Below are positions 26,758-38,025 of a DNA stretch of 64,000 nucleotides, piece after piece. Every line of letters starts with the position of its first letter. Position 1 is the first letter of the stretch. A model generated the notes under the pieces. That model did no database searches. It saw nothing but the letters and a program-made list of their open reading frames with translations, and had not been told where the DNA came from. The DNA comes from Haliclona indistincta. Lineage: Eukaryota > Porifera > Demospongiae > Haplosclerida > Chalinidae. Position numbers and translations under genes: made by a program. Location: NCBI GenBank assembly GCA_964017065.1, contig OZ024788.1, forward strand, positions 6,874,875 through 6,938,874. The letters run 5' to 3'.

Positions 26758-27440
26758 TTGCTATGATCTGCTGCTTGCCTGCTGCTGCTGCTGCTGCTGG
26801 ATAGCTGCTACTAGTCTGTGCTTCCATAGCACTGTTGCTATGATCTGCTGCTGCTGAATAGCTGCCTCTAGCCTGTGCTTCCATAGTACTGTTGCTATGA
26901 TCTGCTGCTGCTGGATAGCTACCACTAGCCTGCGCTTCGATAGCACTGTTGCTATGATCTGCTGCCTGCTGCTGGATAAGCTGTCACTAGCCTGCACTTC
27001 CATAGCACTGTTGCTAAGATCTGTTGCTACTGGATAGCTGCCACTAGCCTGTGCTTCCATAGCACTGTCACTATGATCTGCTGCTTGCCTGCTGCTGGAT
27101 AGCTGCCACTAGCCTGTGCTTCCATAGCACTGTTGCTATGATCTGCTGCTGCTGAATAGCTGCCTCTAGCCTGTGCTTCCATAGTACTGTTGCTATGATC
27201 TGCTGCTGCTGGATAGCTACCACTAGCCTGCGCTTCGATAGCACTGTTGCTATGATCTGCTGCCTGCTGCTGGATAAGCTGTCACTAGCCTGCACTTCCA
27301 TAGCACTGTTGCTAAGATCTGTTGCTACTGGATAGCTGCCACTAGCCTGTGCTTCCATAGCACTGTCACTATGATCTGCTGCTTGCCTGCTGCTGGATAG
27401 CTGCCACTAGCCTGTGCTTCCATAGCACTGTTGCTATGAT
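26758..27440. repeat. Higher-order tandem repeat, ~310 bp unit of ~60 bp subunits
   Basis: The subunit CTGGATAGCTGCCACTAGCC..TGTGCTTCCATAGCACTG..GCTATGATCTGCTGCTG recurs about every 55-65 bp. A five-subunit block (from about 26758) repeats almost exactly from about 27068 and begins again near 27368. Confidence 0.9.
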
Positions 27441-27929
27441 CTACTGCTTGCCTGTATGTTCCATAGATCTGCTGGTCACTTCTACTGTAGCTTGCATTGC
27501 ATGCTTCTATGACACTGTTTTGATGCTTCCATGGATCTACTGCATTCATGCATACGTGCTGTCATATGCATCTGCTAATTGCATGCTAGCATACATGCTA
27601 CTGCACCGAGGCATCTGCACCTTTGGTGCTTTTTGTCTCCTGTTTTTAGGAAAAGCGGGAAAACGATAAAATACGATGCCTGCTGGCCGACCAAGGCGAT
27701 TAGAGCCACCATAGGCACAACAGCTAGTAACGATCGTCTCTGCCTAAATCACTGCAATGAACACGGTTCTAACCAAGGGGTGTAACTCGCACGTTGAAAT
27801 GGCACGCCTACCGCGCCTGCCGCTTACGTGTGATTCGCACTGAAAAGATGTATACCTATACTTCCTGTTGAGATCAAAGACACCGCCCAGGGGGGTACGA
27901 CAAGCAAATTAAATGACAGACAAGCTAAT

Positions 27930-28327
27930 TGGGGTGAGCCTGAGCGAGCCCCACATTGATGGTGATGTGCGTCCCACGTCGTGGGGAATGTTTGTACATA
28001 TGTATGTATCTGGCCACGTGGTGCGTTTGTCCTCCCAATGTTCCCGAGAAGTCACGTGCGCGTACACATTGACCGCGCCCCATGATGTAATCCCCACGCG
28101 GTGCGATTCAAAACAAGACAGCGCATTGGAGACGCCTGGATCGACTTCTACAAGGTAAGAGTACTGCCAGGAAGCGACAACGAGCAGCAGAGTCACCTGA
28201 TCACAGAGCTCTATGACTGGAGCGACAACGGGAATACAAGAGTAGAGGGCTTACTGTTGTGCATATGTAGAAAAATGGATTGTTCTTGAATTGTGCAGGA
28301 CATAAATCAGCTCAGGCTCGCCCCCAG
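27930..28327. mobile_element. Possible MITE, termini TGGGG(G/T)GAGCCTGAGC
   Basis: TTGGGGTGAGCCTGAGC at about 27930 and the inverse of GCTCAGGCTCGCCCCCA at about 28310-28327. The interior contains a short palindrome CCCACGTCGTGGG near 27970. The ends are short, so confidence is limited. Confidence 0.45.
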
Positions 28328-28341
28328 TATTTTATAAATGT

Positions 28342-28873
28342 ACTACCTTAAGGTGACTATTATTGGCGGGTACAAAATTTAGCGGTTTTTGAAAATAATG
28401 AATTTAGCGGGTATTAATTTTAGCGTTTTGGTCTTCAAGTGATTAATAAACATTAGGCAACCAACACCACCATCAATTGAATTATTGTGCAACACAATGT
28501 CTAATCCAGTTCACTGAAAGAGTCTTCATTAGATTAGGCCAATGCAATGATTCCATCACGAATCTCCGACGATGAGTCAGACCTTGCATCAGAATCGGAC
28601 ACAGAAATAGAAGTTGCTGTCTCTACTGACGTTGAAGATGGAGTAGAGAATAGTTCACGATAGTTACAATACTGTTACGAGCGACACTACTGCGCTAGCA
28701 AGCTAGCGAACGTACCGTGCGTACAGTGTTAATACGCGTGGTTAATTTCTAAATTACTCATCCTATTTATCCGTTTATTCAAATATTGGCTGGTATTTAA
28801 TTTAGCGAAAACAGGTCAATCGCTAAAATTCGCTAAATTAAGTACCCGCTAACAATAGTCGCCTTAAGGTAGT
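28342..28873. mobile_element. MITE with ACTACCTTAAGG termini
   Basis: ACTACCTTAAGGTGACTATT at 28342 and the inverse of CAATAGTCGCCTTAAGGTAGT at the right end. GCGGGTA and TTTAGCG motifs are mirrored further in. It abuts the LTR element. Confidence 0.75.
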
Positions 28874-28887
28874 TTAATATCACGTAA

Positions 28888-29077
28888 TGTAGGAATGTAA
28901 GGCTCTGGAATGTATGCAGGATAGTTTAAACAGTTTGCCATCGCGCTATAGTACATGATATACCCATTGTACCCATTGTCTTCTGTGCTATATAAAGTGC
29001 ATGCTCAAATGCAATAACAGAGTTCCCTTTGCTGGTCAATACATTAGTAGACACCGTTACGGCGTGAGGTCATTACA
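28888..29077 (+). repeat. 5' LTR of the gypsy element
   Basis: Begins TGTAGGAATG and ends GGTCATTACA (TG...CA). It contains a TATATAAAG box around 28989-28998. TCTGGCGACGAGG, a typical primer-binding/leader start, follows at 29078. No second LTR copy is in the window, so the edges rest on structure only. Confidence 0.7.
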
Positions 29078-29097
29078 TCTGGCGACGAGGATAAACT

Positions 29098-29958
29098 ATG
29101 GCGAGTCACGGTTCTCTAGGAGAGTTTCTTGCTGGACAAGATGATTGGCCCACCTGTCTAGAACGTGTCGAGGAGTACTTTGTGGCGAATGATGTTGGTG
29201 GTGATGGCAGCGATGCCAAGAAACGTGCAATTCTCCTCAGTTGTTGTGGAACGGCGACATTCCAGGTGGCGAAGCAGCTGTTCGCTCCCACGAAACTGAA
29301 TACCTGTACTTACAAGCAAGTTGTCGAAAAGCTCACTGGTCACTTTGCTCCTACGCCGACTACAGTCATTCAGCGCTGCAAGTTCAACTCCAGGGTTCGC
29401 ATGCCTGGTGAGAGTGTGTCTACTTATTGTGCAGAATTGCGCAAAATGTCAGAGTTCTGTGACTTCGGAGACTGACTAGAAGACATGCTGAGAGATAGAC
29501 TTGTGTGCGGCATCTCGGACCAACAGATGCAACAACGACTGTTGAGCGAGGAAGGACTCGATTTCAAGAAAGCGTTTGACCTTGCCACTCGTATGGAGGC
29601 GGCGCAGAAGGATACAAAAGAACTTCAACAGAATTCCATTCAACCTGTTAATTCCCTTCGTGACAGTTGTCCCAAGCCCTCACAGAGAGGAACTCCCAGT
29701 CCTTGCTATCGTTGCGGCGGTAAGCATCATTCAAGTAAATGCAAATTCAAAGAAGAATTGTCATTTCTGTGGAAAGAAGGGACATACTTATTTCAAAAGT
29801 CTGTCGGAATCGTCTTGGAGGTCATCGCAAACCTCAGCAGCAGAAGACTCAGCCTACTCACAACGCTCGCTTTGTGGAAGTTAAAGAACCGACTGATAGT
29901 GCTGATGATCCGATTTACTCGACATTCCAGTTGTCAAGCCCCGGAACTGCTCCTCTGA
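29098..29958 (+). pseudogene. gypsy gag polyprotein, frame-broken
   Basis: Opens MASHGSLGEFLAGQDDWPTC and runs through a gag-like capsid region. An in-frame TGA at 29473-29475 interrupts it, and a second segment continues in the same frame (DMLRDRLVCGISDQQMQQRL). Two CCHC zinc knuckles follow: CYRCGGKHHSSKC and, one frame over, CHFCGKKGHTYF with its final Cys replaced. Stop and frameshift show that this copy is dead. Confidence 0.88.
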
Positions 29959-32345
29959 TAGTGACTGTAAATGCTAACAGCGTGGATCTAAAGATGGAGA
30001 TCGATACAGGTGCCTCGGTGTCTGTCATCAGTGAGCAGATGTATTGGACTGTGTGGTCGAGGGAGCAACGCCCTGTCCTACAGCAGTCTACAGCCCAGCT
30101 GAGAACCTACTCAGGAGAATTATTGTGTGTGCTGGGTTCCATAACAGTCTCTGTTTCTTATAGGGATCAGCAGTGTGATCTACCTCTACTGGTGGCGCGT
30201 GGAGTATCAGATGAACTACCGCTACTGGGCAGAGACTGGCTGAGAGTGCTCAAACTGGACAGGAAAGCAGTGTGCACCTAGTGCAAGGACCCTCTAACTC
30301 TATGGATCAGCAGTTGCAGAGTATCCTAAACGAACATTCTGATGTGTTCCGAGATGAATTGGGTCTATAATGCAGAGTGTTAAAGTTTCTCTACAGGTTA
30401 CTGCTGATGCAAAACCTATTTACCAACGTTCTCGCCCTGTTCCATTCGCTCTTCGTTCCAGAGTCGAAGCTGAACTAGACAGATTTGAGAACTGTTGTGT
30501 CATTGAACCTGTGAGCTACTCCGAATGGGCTGCTCCAATAGTCCCCGTCGTGAAGCAGGATGGATCGATCAGGATCTGTAGTGACTTCCGAGTGACGATC
30601 AACTAGGTTGCTCAACGTGACATGTACCCTCTACCCAAGGTGGAAGACCTGCTATCAACTCTAGCTGGAGGGAATACATTCTCTAAGCTTGACCTGAGCC
30701 ATGCGTATCAGCAGATCCAGTTATCAGAAGAATCACGTAAACTCGTGACAATCAATACCAGCAAGGGATTGTTCCAGTACACCCGTCTACCCTTTGGGAT
30801 CTCCGCAGCTCCGTCAATCTTCCAGAGAACCATGGAAAATCTCCTCAAAGGAATTCCTCAAGTAGTCATTTACATCGATGACATTCTGGTGACAGGAAAG
30901 ACTGATGCAGAACACTTGCAGCATCTCAAGGAAGTTCTTGCAAGACTTAAAAAGCCGGCATGAAGCTGACGGAGTCAAAGTGCATGTTTCATGATGGAGA
31001 AGGTTACCTATCTAGGCCATGTGATTTCCCGAGAAGGAATCTACCCAGCAGCTGAGAAAGTACGAGCTGTCTCTGAAGCCCCGATACCTTCTAATGTTAC
31101 TCAACTCAAGTCTTTCCTGGGACTCCTGAACTTCTACTCTCGTTTTTTTACATAACCACTCTACTAAACTGGCACCTCTACACAAGTTGCTTCAAAAGAA
31201 CACTCCATGGAAATGGGAATCTGAACAGCAGGAAGTTTTTGAGATAGCTAAAGCATCTCTCATCTTCAACCTGTCTCACTCATTACGAGTCTTTGGTGGT
31301 ATCATGTGACGCTTCCTCGTATGGGGTTGGTGCTGTGCTTGCACATGAACTGACAGATGGCTCTACTCAGCCTATCGCATATGCCTCTCGATCTTTGTCT
31401 CCGACTGAAAAGAATTACGCCCAAATTGATCGAGAAGGACTAGCAATCATCTTTGCAGTGGTGAAGTTCAGGCAGTATCTGTTGGGGAGGAATTTCACTA
31501 TCAAAACCGATCACAAGCCACTCACTCAGTTATTTTCTCCTGACAGAGCAGTTTCTCCGATAGCGTCTGCACGAATTCAACGGTGGTCTCTCATCCTCTG
31601 TGGGTACGACTACACTATTCAACACAAGTCTGGAGTCACAAACACTGATGCAGATGCTCTAAGCCGTCTACCGCTACCTGATTCACCTAAAGATGTGCCT
31701 CTACCAGGAGAGACTGTCCTACTACTTGAATGTCTACAACAAACTCCAGTCACTGCTCCGCAGATCAAAGAGTGGACCAATAGTGATGTTCTGTTAATGC
31801 AAGTTCAAAACTTCGCAATGAATGGATGGCCAAGCAGTGTGGAGAAGGAGATGCAACCTTATTCTGTACGTCGCACTGAGATCACTGTGCTAGATGGATG
31901 CTTGCTCTGGGGTAGTCGTGCTGTTGTTCCACCTGCCGGACGCTCTCTGATTATGAATGAACTTCATGATACTCACCCTGGCATATCAAGAATGAAGTCT
32001 CTGGCTCGTACCTTTGTTTGGTGGCCCAACATCGATTCTGACATTGAACAGAAAGTTAAATCCTGCGCCCAGTGCCAACAGCATCAGAATGTACCATCCA
32101 AAGTCCCTTTGCATCCTTGGCAATGGCCTGAACGCCCATGGTGTCGTCTGCACATAGATTTTGCTGGACCATGTTTTGGAGACAGATACTTCCTGATTGT
32201 GGTCGACGCACATTCCAAGTGGCTCGACGTGGTTGAAGCTAGACCTACATCGGAGTCTACCATTCTTCGAGTACAAACTATGTTTGCAACTCATGGATTA
32301 CCAGAAATTGTTGTGTCAGATAACGGTCCTGCATTCGTGAGTGAG
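29940..32345 (+). pseudogene. gypsy pol: protease, RT, RNase H, partial integrase
   Basis: Protease MEIDTGASVSVI near 30000; RT with QDGSIRICSDFR, a stop at 30604-30606, FSKLDLSHAYQQI, FQYTRLPFGI and YIDDILV; a stop at 30961-30963 and a frame change before RNase H (SCDASSYGVGAVL, TDHKPLTQLF). Integrase follows with HxxxH-type HDTH-HPGISR, CAQCQ, first Asp in HIDFAGP and second Asp in VVSDNGPAF. The third catalytic Glu region is lost at the truncation. Confidence 0.9.
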
Positions 32346-32550
32346 ATGGCTGATTATCCAGACAACTACCGTTCTTTGACCGTGCAAAAAGGCGAAGTTC
32401 TTGGTGCTGTGCTATATCAGAGATTCTCCGTTTATTTAAAACACGGAGAGCACAACACACGGAAGGCAGAAAATGCACGGAAATGTAATAATCATGTAAT
32501 CGTCATGTGATGACCACCCAATTAAGTGCGGCTTACTATCCCATACTGTA

Positions 32551-33020
32551 TAGTCAACCGGGGCTATTCCGACGCGTTTTGGCGTTACAGTGTTTAGTTC
32601 TCGTTTATACAGTTGTAACTTTGATCACGAACATTGGATCGACCTGGAACTTTTACCGATCGATTCTAGCGCCTATTTTTCACCTAGATCCTCAGAATTT
32701 GAATCAGTTATTTTGCCAAATCGACCTTTTTAGTTAGTGAACCTTCGCGGGGCTATTTCGACAGCAGAATTCTGGCGCCGTTTCTTGATCTCTACAGCGA
32801 CCCACTTACTCGTGGCTGCTCAAGACTAGTATTGTTGTAAAGGAAATTGTCTGCTGAACACGTTGGTTCTTGTTTTAATCATGTGCGTGCTACCATTTTT
32901 ATGCTATAAGCGAAAATAGAAGTAAGGCTAGCGGGACTATTTTGACGATTGAAATCACGTTCCAATTGGATTTGTACTTGGAGTCGGAATAGCCCTGCGT
33001 CGGAATAGCCCGGTTGACTG
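32551..33020. mobile_element. 470-bp pogo-like MITE with TA duplication
   Basis: TAGTCAACCGGGGCTATTCC at the left, inverse of GGAATAGCCCGGTTGACTG at the right, with TA at 32549-32550 and 33021-33022. Extra copies of the GGGCTATTCCGAC motif lie inside both ends. Confidence 0.8.
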
Positions 33021-33831
33021 TAATATCTAATATGGCAGACAGTATCAGTGGACATAAGCTAACTTTATCTAACGCCCCTCTAGCCTCACCTCCAGGCCAC
33101 TCCCCCTGCTGAGGAGATGGCCTAGTACACACTGTTTGCGCATGTGTTTAATTACCCAACAAAACCTGGGTATTCTTAAACTATCGAATATTTGTATCCA
33201 CATACCAACGTGCACGTTTGCTTTCTACAAAGGCGTGGCTGTCAACAAAGCAAGAATGTTATGAAAATAGTTTCACACAAGCACTCACTTACGTGATCTT
33301 TAGTGTATAAGCTTGAAGCAAAACAGCTGTACCTATAGTCGACATCCAGCTATCACGTAAGAGATGTCGGCTGTATATATTTACATTAAATTAATTTCCA
33401 TTAAAATTCATTGATTTATGCCAACGCAGCTTTCCTTTCTTGTTCAACTAAACCTAAGAACTGCTTTAGGATAAAGTTAGCAGTGTAGGCGCCAGGTAAA
33501 CCCAGAAATCCAATCGGAGTATTTGTAGTATCCGTTACAATTCCGTATTCTTCGTCGCTCGCGGACTTTTACCACGTGGTACCATACGTGCACAGTTAAT
33601 TTTACAAATAATTTATAGCTATTTGACAAACGTGCAGACAGTATGTACCAGGCTACTAAACGAGGAAGGAGGGCGTGGTCTGGGGAAGAGGCTAATGCCC
33701 CACCAGCCTACAGCCAGTACTTCTGTTACAATCTGCAACATGCATGATGCAATTTTGCGAGCATACAAGTACATTTGGGCCTTAAAACTTAGTTAAATTT
33801 ATTCATTTTCTGAGTTGCTTCACTCATTAAC

Positions 33832-34930
33832 CCTCGGTGCATGCACGAGGGTTACCGTGGTACTTGCTCTGTCGTTCATTAACCCTCGGCGCATGCGCGA
33901 GGGTTACGGTACTTGCTTTGTCGTTCGGTCGGTCTGTCTGTCTGTCTGTCTCTTCTGCTACAGAGATCAGCGATCGCTTCTACGCGTCAACTAAGGTATG
34001 AACAGGCTAAGCACGACCATGGCTTGCAATGTGACTCGTGGATTTTGCTAAAGTGCTTTCGTTCTTGAGTTATGGCTGGCTCACCTTGCATGACGGCCAT
34101 CTTAGACTTCTCTGACAACAAAGGCGCCCATAGTTGACTACCTAGGTACTTGTAGATTCCATCTAAACAGCAGGACAGCTCTGGGGGTGCGTAGACGTCT
34201 CAAGAAAAAGCCTATCAAAGCCAAGAGCAATGGCTACCTACTCAGTGTTCACGGTCACGCCCACTTGACACACCTTGTCTCGATTGAATTGTGGTCAGCA
34301 CTTTGCTGTCTTCTGGTTACATGTAGCAGTGCAGTTTCAATAGCAAGCAGGTTGGCTTCAGCTGCAAAGCTCCTTCTGCAAACCATAACTAAGGTGCTAA
34401 CTCTACAATGTGCAACACGCCGAGGGTTTCGTGAAATCTGTTCATTCATTCATTCATTCTGTCCATCGAACTGCAGAGACCATCGCTCATTTTTCAAACT
34501 CGGTAAAGGTATGAACAGGCTTAGCACGACAATGGCTTGCAATGTGACTCGTGGATTTTGCTAATGTGCTTTCGTTGTCGAGTTATGTATAGCTGACTCA
34601 CCTTTGCGGCCATCTTGGACCTCTCTGAGAACACAAGCGCCTACAGTTGACTATCTAGATGCTTGTAGACTCCAACTGAACTGCAGGACTGGTCTAAAGT
34701 TGCGTAGACATCTCGAGAAAAGCCTGTCTAAGCTAACAGCAATGTTCACTCAGCTCACGTGACGTGTTCATGGTCACGCCCACTTGGCACACCTTGACCT
34801 TGAGGTCAGCACTTTGTTGCCTTCTGGCTAGCAGTGCAGTTTCAATAGCAAACAGATTGGCTTTAGCTGCAAGCTCCTTCAGCTAACTTACAATGTGCAA
34901 CACGCCGAGGGTTTTGTGAAATCTGTTCAT
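33832..34930. repeat. Two-copy ~500 bp tandem duplication with palindromic CCCTCG boxes
   Basis: GGTATGAACAGGCT.AGCACG at about 33995 and 34507 starts two copies. Both run through TGACTCGTGGATTTTGCTAA to CAACACGCCGAGGGTTT (34413 and 34893). Upstream, AACCCTCGGTGCATGCACGA (about 33828) and AACCCTCGGCGCATGCGCGA (about 33880) are two near-perfect palindromes within a ~50-bp duplication. No coding signal is seen. It is intron 4 of the NACHT gene. Confidence 0.75.
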
Positions 34931-36107
34931 TGATTTTGTGCCACTAACAGCCTACTAATGTAAAATTTCTGGCTACGTCATATACCTGTAACAGAGCATT
35001 CCAACACAAACTCTTCCTCTCCGAAGAATACCTGCAATACTCCCATAGTTTGGAGTGAACCAGCAGTTTCTAACATGGCTGTCTTCAGCTGCTTGACTTT
35101 AGTAGTAGAACACAGCCAGGTGACTGCGATGCAACCAAGTTCAACTTTAGAGAGATGAAGATTGTTACAAGAAAGACCAAACTTATTAACCAGCTTGGTC
35201 AGATCTTGAACGGTTTCTCTACCCCAGTCATTCTCTAGCTTTAGTGTGATTGAAACTTTCCCCAAAGACAGTTTTGAGGATGTGGCAGAAACAGGAAAGA
35301 GTTGTTTAAACTGGCTCACAGTAGCACTGGTCATAAAATTCTGGCGCTGCTGTTCATATTTGTTTACAAGCTGTCTAGTGGTGGCACTGCATAGATGAGA
35401 AACAGACGTGAATGTGACCTACAGCATAGCTAGAGTCCTTACCGGACATCTTTAGGAAATATAGCACAGATACGTTTCAGGTAAAAAATGTTAAATAGCG
35501 ATAATTCCTCCTCTACGAGAGTGTTGAAGTGTGACTGGAAGCTGTGATCATCAACTGCTCTGTGAAACAGTCGTGGCAGGAATTTAACAAACTCCTCTTG
35601 TGCCTTAGAACTTTTAAGAAGCTGCTTTTCATACTTTCGTAGTAACTTAGCGAAAGCAAAGCGCAGCTCAGCTAGTTCTTCCAACAGTGCCTCAGGAACA
35701 ACCACAGAAGTTTCTGAAAATATTATTGAAATTTGTATAATTTTATGCCTAAAATATGACATACCAGTACTACTTGAGACTAACGGCTGCTGTATAGGCA
35801 TGAACGAGTGTGCCAGTTCATCTAAAAAGAGATAAAAATAAAAAGATGCAGCATTCTATACATATATATTTGTACCATGGTTTCAAAGGCGCCGCCCGTG
35901 TATTCCAGTTATACCATGGAAATACAGGATTTCCTGTGGAATAACTAGATATTATTCAGGATTTCGAAATCCATATCAGATATTTCACGGGAAGTCACAT
36001 GACTCCCAGAGGGCAAAAAAGACCATCGAAATGATCTACCTTCCAGAGAGAAGGGGTGAGAGTTGTGAGTCAACCTCACCAGTAAACTACGAAGAGTGCG
36101 CAAGTCG

Positions 36108-36843
36108 CCCTTATTTATCCTTTGTATCACTCTTCGTGGGTTTATCAAAGGCACCGCCAGTGCAATATATTCCATATTGCACTGGTAAACCCAGTTAACC
36201 CGTGCTGGTGTATATACACGCCCGCAGGGGCAGTGCGTACACGCACGAGTGCCAAAATCTTGACCAAGCTACTTGGTCAAATTGCCCACACAGACAGAAG
36301 TGACTGTAGGCGAACATTTAGGTAGAGGATCACTCCTCTACCAGAGGATCACTCCTCTACCAGGTGCTGATCAAAATTTTGCGCGCATAATATACACAAC
36401 TTATATTCTGATACTGGTGGGTACTCATAAACAAAATTATCCATGAATAATGTAAAAATTAATAATAAAATCGCCGCTTCTTCGTGCTGTAGCTTGGCTG
36501 AATCAACCGCTGTAGCTTGGCTGAATCAACCGCCGTAGCTTGGCTAAATGAACCGCTGTAGCTTGGCTGAATCAACCGCTGTAGCTTGGCTGAATCAACC
36601 GCCGTAGCTTGGCTAAATGAACCGCTGTAGCTTGGCTGAATCAACCGCTGTAGCTTGGCTAGATGAACCACTGTAGCTTGGCTAGATGAACCGCTGTAGC
36701 TTGGCTGGATCAACCGCTGTAGCTTGGCTGCATGGATCAACCGCTGTAGCTTAGCTGATTCTCCATCTCCATTTCTCACCTGCACGTGTCTTGTAGCCTA
36801 GTTCTAAGTATAGTACGCCCACAAAGAGTGATACAAATAACTC
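36108..36843. mobile_element. Probable inverted-repeat element around a minisatellite
   Basis: TTATTTATCCTTTGTATCAC (36111) is mirrored by GAGTGATACAAATAA (36826-36840). Inside, TGCAATATATTCCATATTGC forms a short palindrome and the 23-24 bp repeat follows. Confidence 0.5.
36480..36762. repeat. Minisatellite, ~23-24 bp unit, about 12 copies
   Basis: CCGCTGTAGCTTGGCTGAAT units in head-to-tail array with CCGCCGTAG and GGCTAAATGA variants. Uniform contiguous units without spacers rule out a CRISPR-like layout. Confidence 0.93.
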
Positions 36844-36844
36844 A

Positions 36845-36918
36845 AATCACGGTCCCTTTGTGCAATATGCAATATACACTCGTGTATATTGCATACTGCA
36901 CAAAGGGACCGTGATTTA
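36845..36918. repeat. Perfect-type hairpin
   Basis: AAATCACGGTCCCTTTGTGC opens the left arm and its inverse closes the right; the centre is TATACACTCGTGTATA. Confidence 0.9.
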
Positions 36919-36985
36919 ACTATTACATAGAAACCTACAGACATCAGTGGGCATTGTGGTTGCCATGGTACAAGTCGGTATATTA

Positions 36986-37779
36986 TACCATGCCTACCTG
37001 TGGTGTATCATGAATACACTAAGCAATAGCTATTAAGGTGGCGGGTTACCAGAATTAATGATATTCATGACTTTAGCAAGTACCTTTATTTTCTAGCCAT
37101 GGGTATTTGTACAGACGGACTTGCAGAGCGCAGTTTGCTTGTCTATCGATAGTCTTCGACCATACCAAGTTTCAGCCGCGCAGCGTTAGCCATAGCGGAA
37201 AGACGAACCCGCCCGATGACGACCAAGAACGATCGGTCGGGGAGATTTTTCTTAAGTTGTGTGAAGCGTACGAAGCTAAAACTTCTCCAGCAAGCTCTCC
37301 TGCCATCTGTGCAGAATCCGTTGCATGGGTTTCGCCGAGCGATGCTCGTACGCTATTATACAGCGATGCTGCCTGCAGCATACAGCTGTAACATCGCGTA
37401 CGAGCATCGCTCGGCGAAATCCATGCAACGAATTCTGCACAGATGGCAGGAGAGCTTGCTGGAGAAGTTTTAGCTTCGTAAGCTTCACACAACTTAAGAA
37501 AAATCTCCCCGACCGATCGTTCTTGGTCGTCATCGGGCGGGTTCGTCTTTCCCCTATGGCTAACGCTGCGCGGCTGAAACTTGGTATGGTCGAAGACTAT
37601 CGATAGACAAGCAAACTGCGCTCTGCAAGTCTGTCTGTACAAATACCCATGGCTAGAAAATAAAGGTACCTGCTAAAGTCATGAATATCATTAATTCTGG
37701 TAACCAGCCACCTTAATCCCTCGGGATTAATAGTTATTGCTTTGTGTATTCTAGATACACCACGGGTAGGCATGGTATA
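36986..37779. repeat. Older hairpin hosting fold-back element 1
   Basis: ACCATGCCTACCTGTGGTGT on the left and its inverse (ACACCACGGGTAGGCATGGT) at about 37757-37776. The inner arms AATACAC.AAGCAATA meet TTAATCCC/GGGATTAATA. Without the inserted element the centre would be a closed palindrome at TTAA. Confidence 0.75.
37037..37712. mobile_element. Fold-back element 1, 676 bp, TTAA-flanked
   Basis: Two inverted arms of about 320 bp (37037-37353 and 37396-37712), nearly identical, around a 42-bp loop. Termini GGTGGCGGGTTACCAGAATT; TTAA at 37033-37036 and 37713-37716. Arms of this length could form a large cruciform. It lies in intron 1 of the NACHT gene. Open frames in both orientations mirror each other and are not genes. 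Confidence 0.92.
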
Positions 37780-38025
37780 GACCTTTTCTGTGCGAATCGC
37801 ACCCCTCGATGTTACGCCCACTTCAGGAGGGCAAGAGCTGGCAAACAGCGCTATGGCGGCAATCTGGCTACCGTCATCGTAAGTTCAACTATCCAGACGA
37901 CTATCGGAGTGCTTTTTCGGCAATAGCGCTACTTTTGGTAAACCCTTGCCCTCCAGTAGCGCGCGAAAAATGGGAGTATTAATCGACTTCTGAACGAGGC
38001 GCGATTCGCACCGAAAAGGTCTATA
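37776..38025. mobile_element. 250-bp MITE, short relative of the 24340-27854 element
   Basis: TATAGACCTTTTCTGTGCGA at the left, inverse of CGCACCGAAAAGGTCTATA at the right, TA on both sides. It ends only about 48 bp from the donor of the CARD exon. Confidence 0.88.

Larger units (their letters stand above)
24340..27854. mobile_element. 3.5 kb non-coding element with ~95 bp inverted termini
   Basis: The left terminus TACATCTTTTCGGTGCGAAT (from 24342) is mirrored at 27833-27852 (CACTGAAAAGATGTA inverse). Homology continues inward to GTTACACCCCTTGGT on the left and its inverse near 27770-27785. Both ends are flanked by TA. The interior has no coding capacity that I recognise; it holds nested inverted repeats and the higher-order repeat. 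It shares termini with the 250-bp copy at 37776-38025. Confidence 0.75.
28888..32345 (+). mobile_element. Truncated Ty3/gypsy LTR retrotransposon
   Basis: A 190-bp 5' LTR, gag with zinc knuckles, protease, reverse transcriptase, RNase H and part of integrase in the Ty3/gypsy order. The reading frames are broken by stops and frameshifts. Integrase ends abruptly near 32345 before its last catalytic Glu, and no 3' LTR follows. It lies antisense in intron 4 of the NACHT gene. Confidence 0.92.

Noticed and set aside
34187..34564. Open frame of 125 residues with basic start
   Set aside because: It lies over a duplicated non-coding repeat unit; the second copy does not preserve the frame.
36480..36762. 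CRISPR-like array of short direct repeats
   Set aside because: Units are contiguous without unique spacers, and the context is eukaryotic intron; it is a minisatellite.
37107..37642. Two mirrored proteins of 94 and 156 residues on opposite strands
   Set aside because: They are the same sequence read from both arms of the fold-back element.
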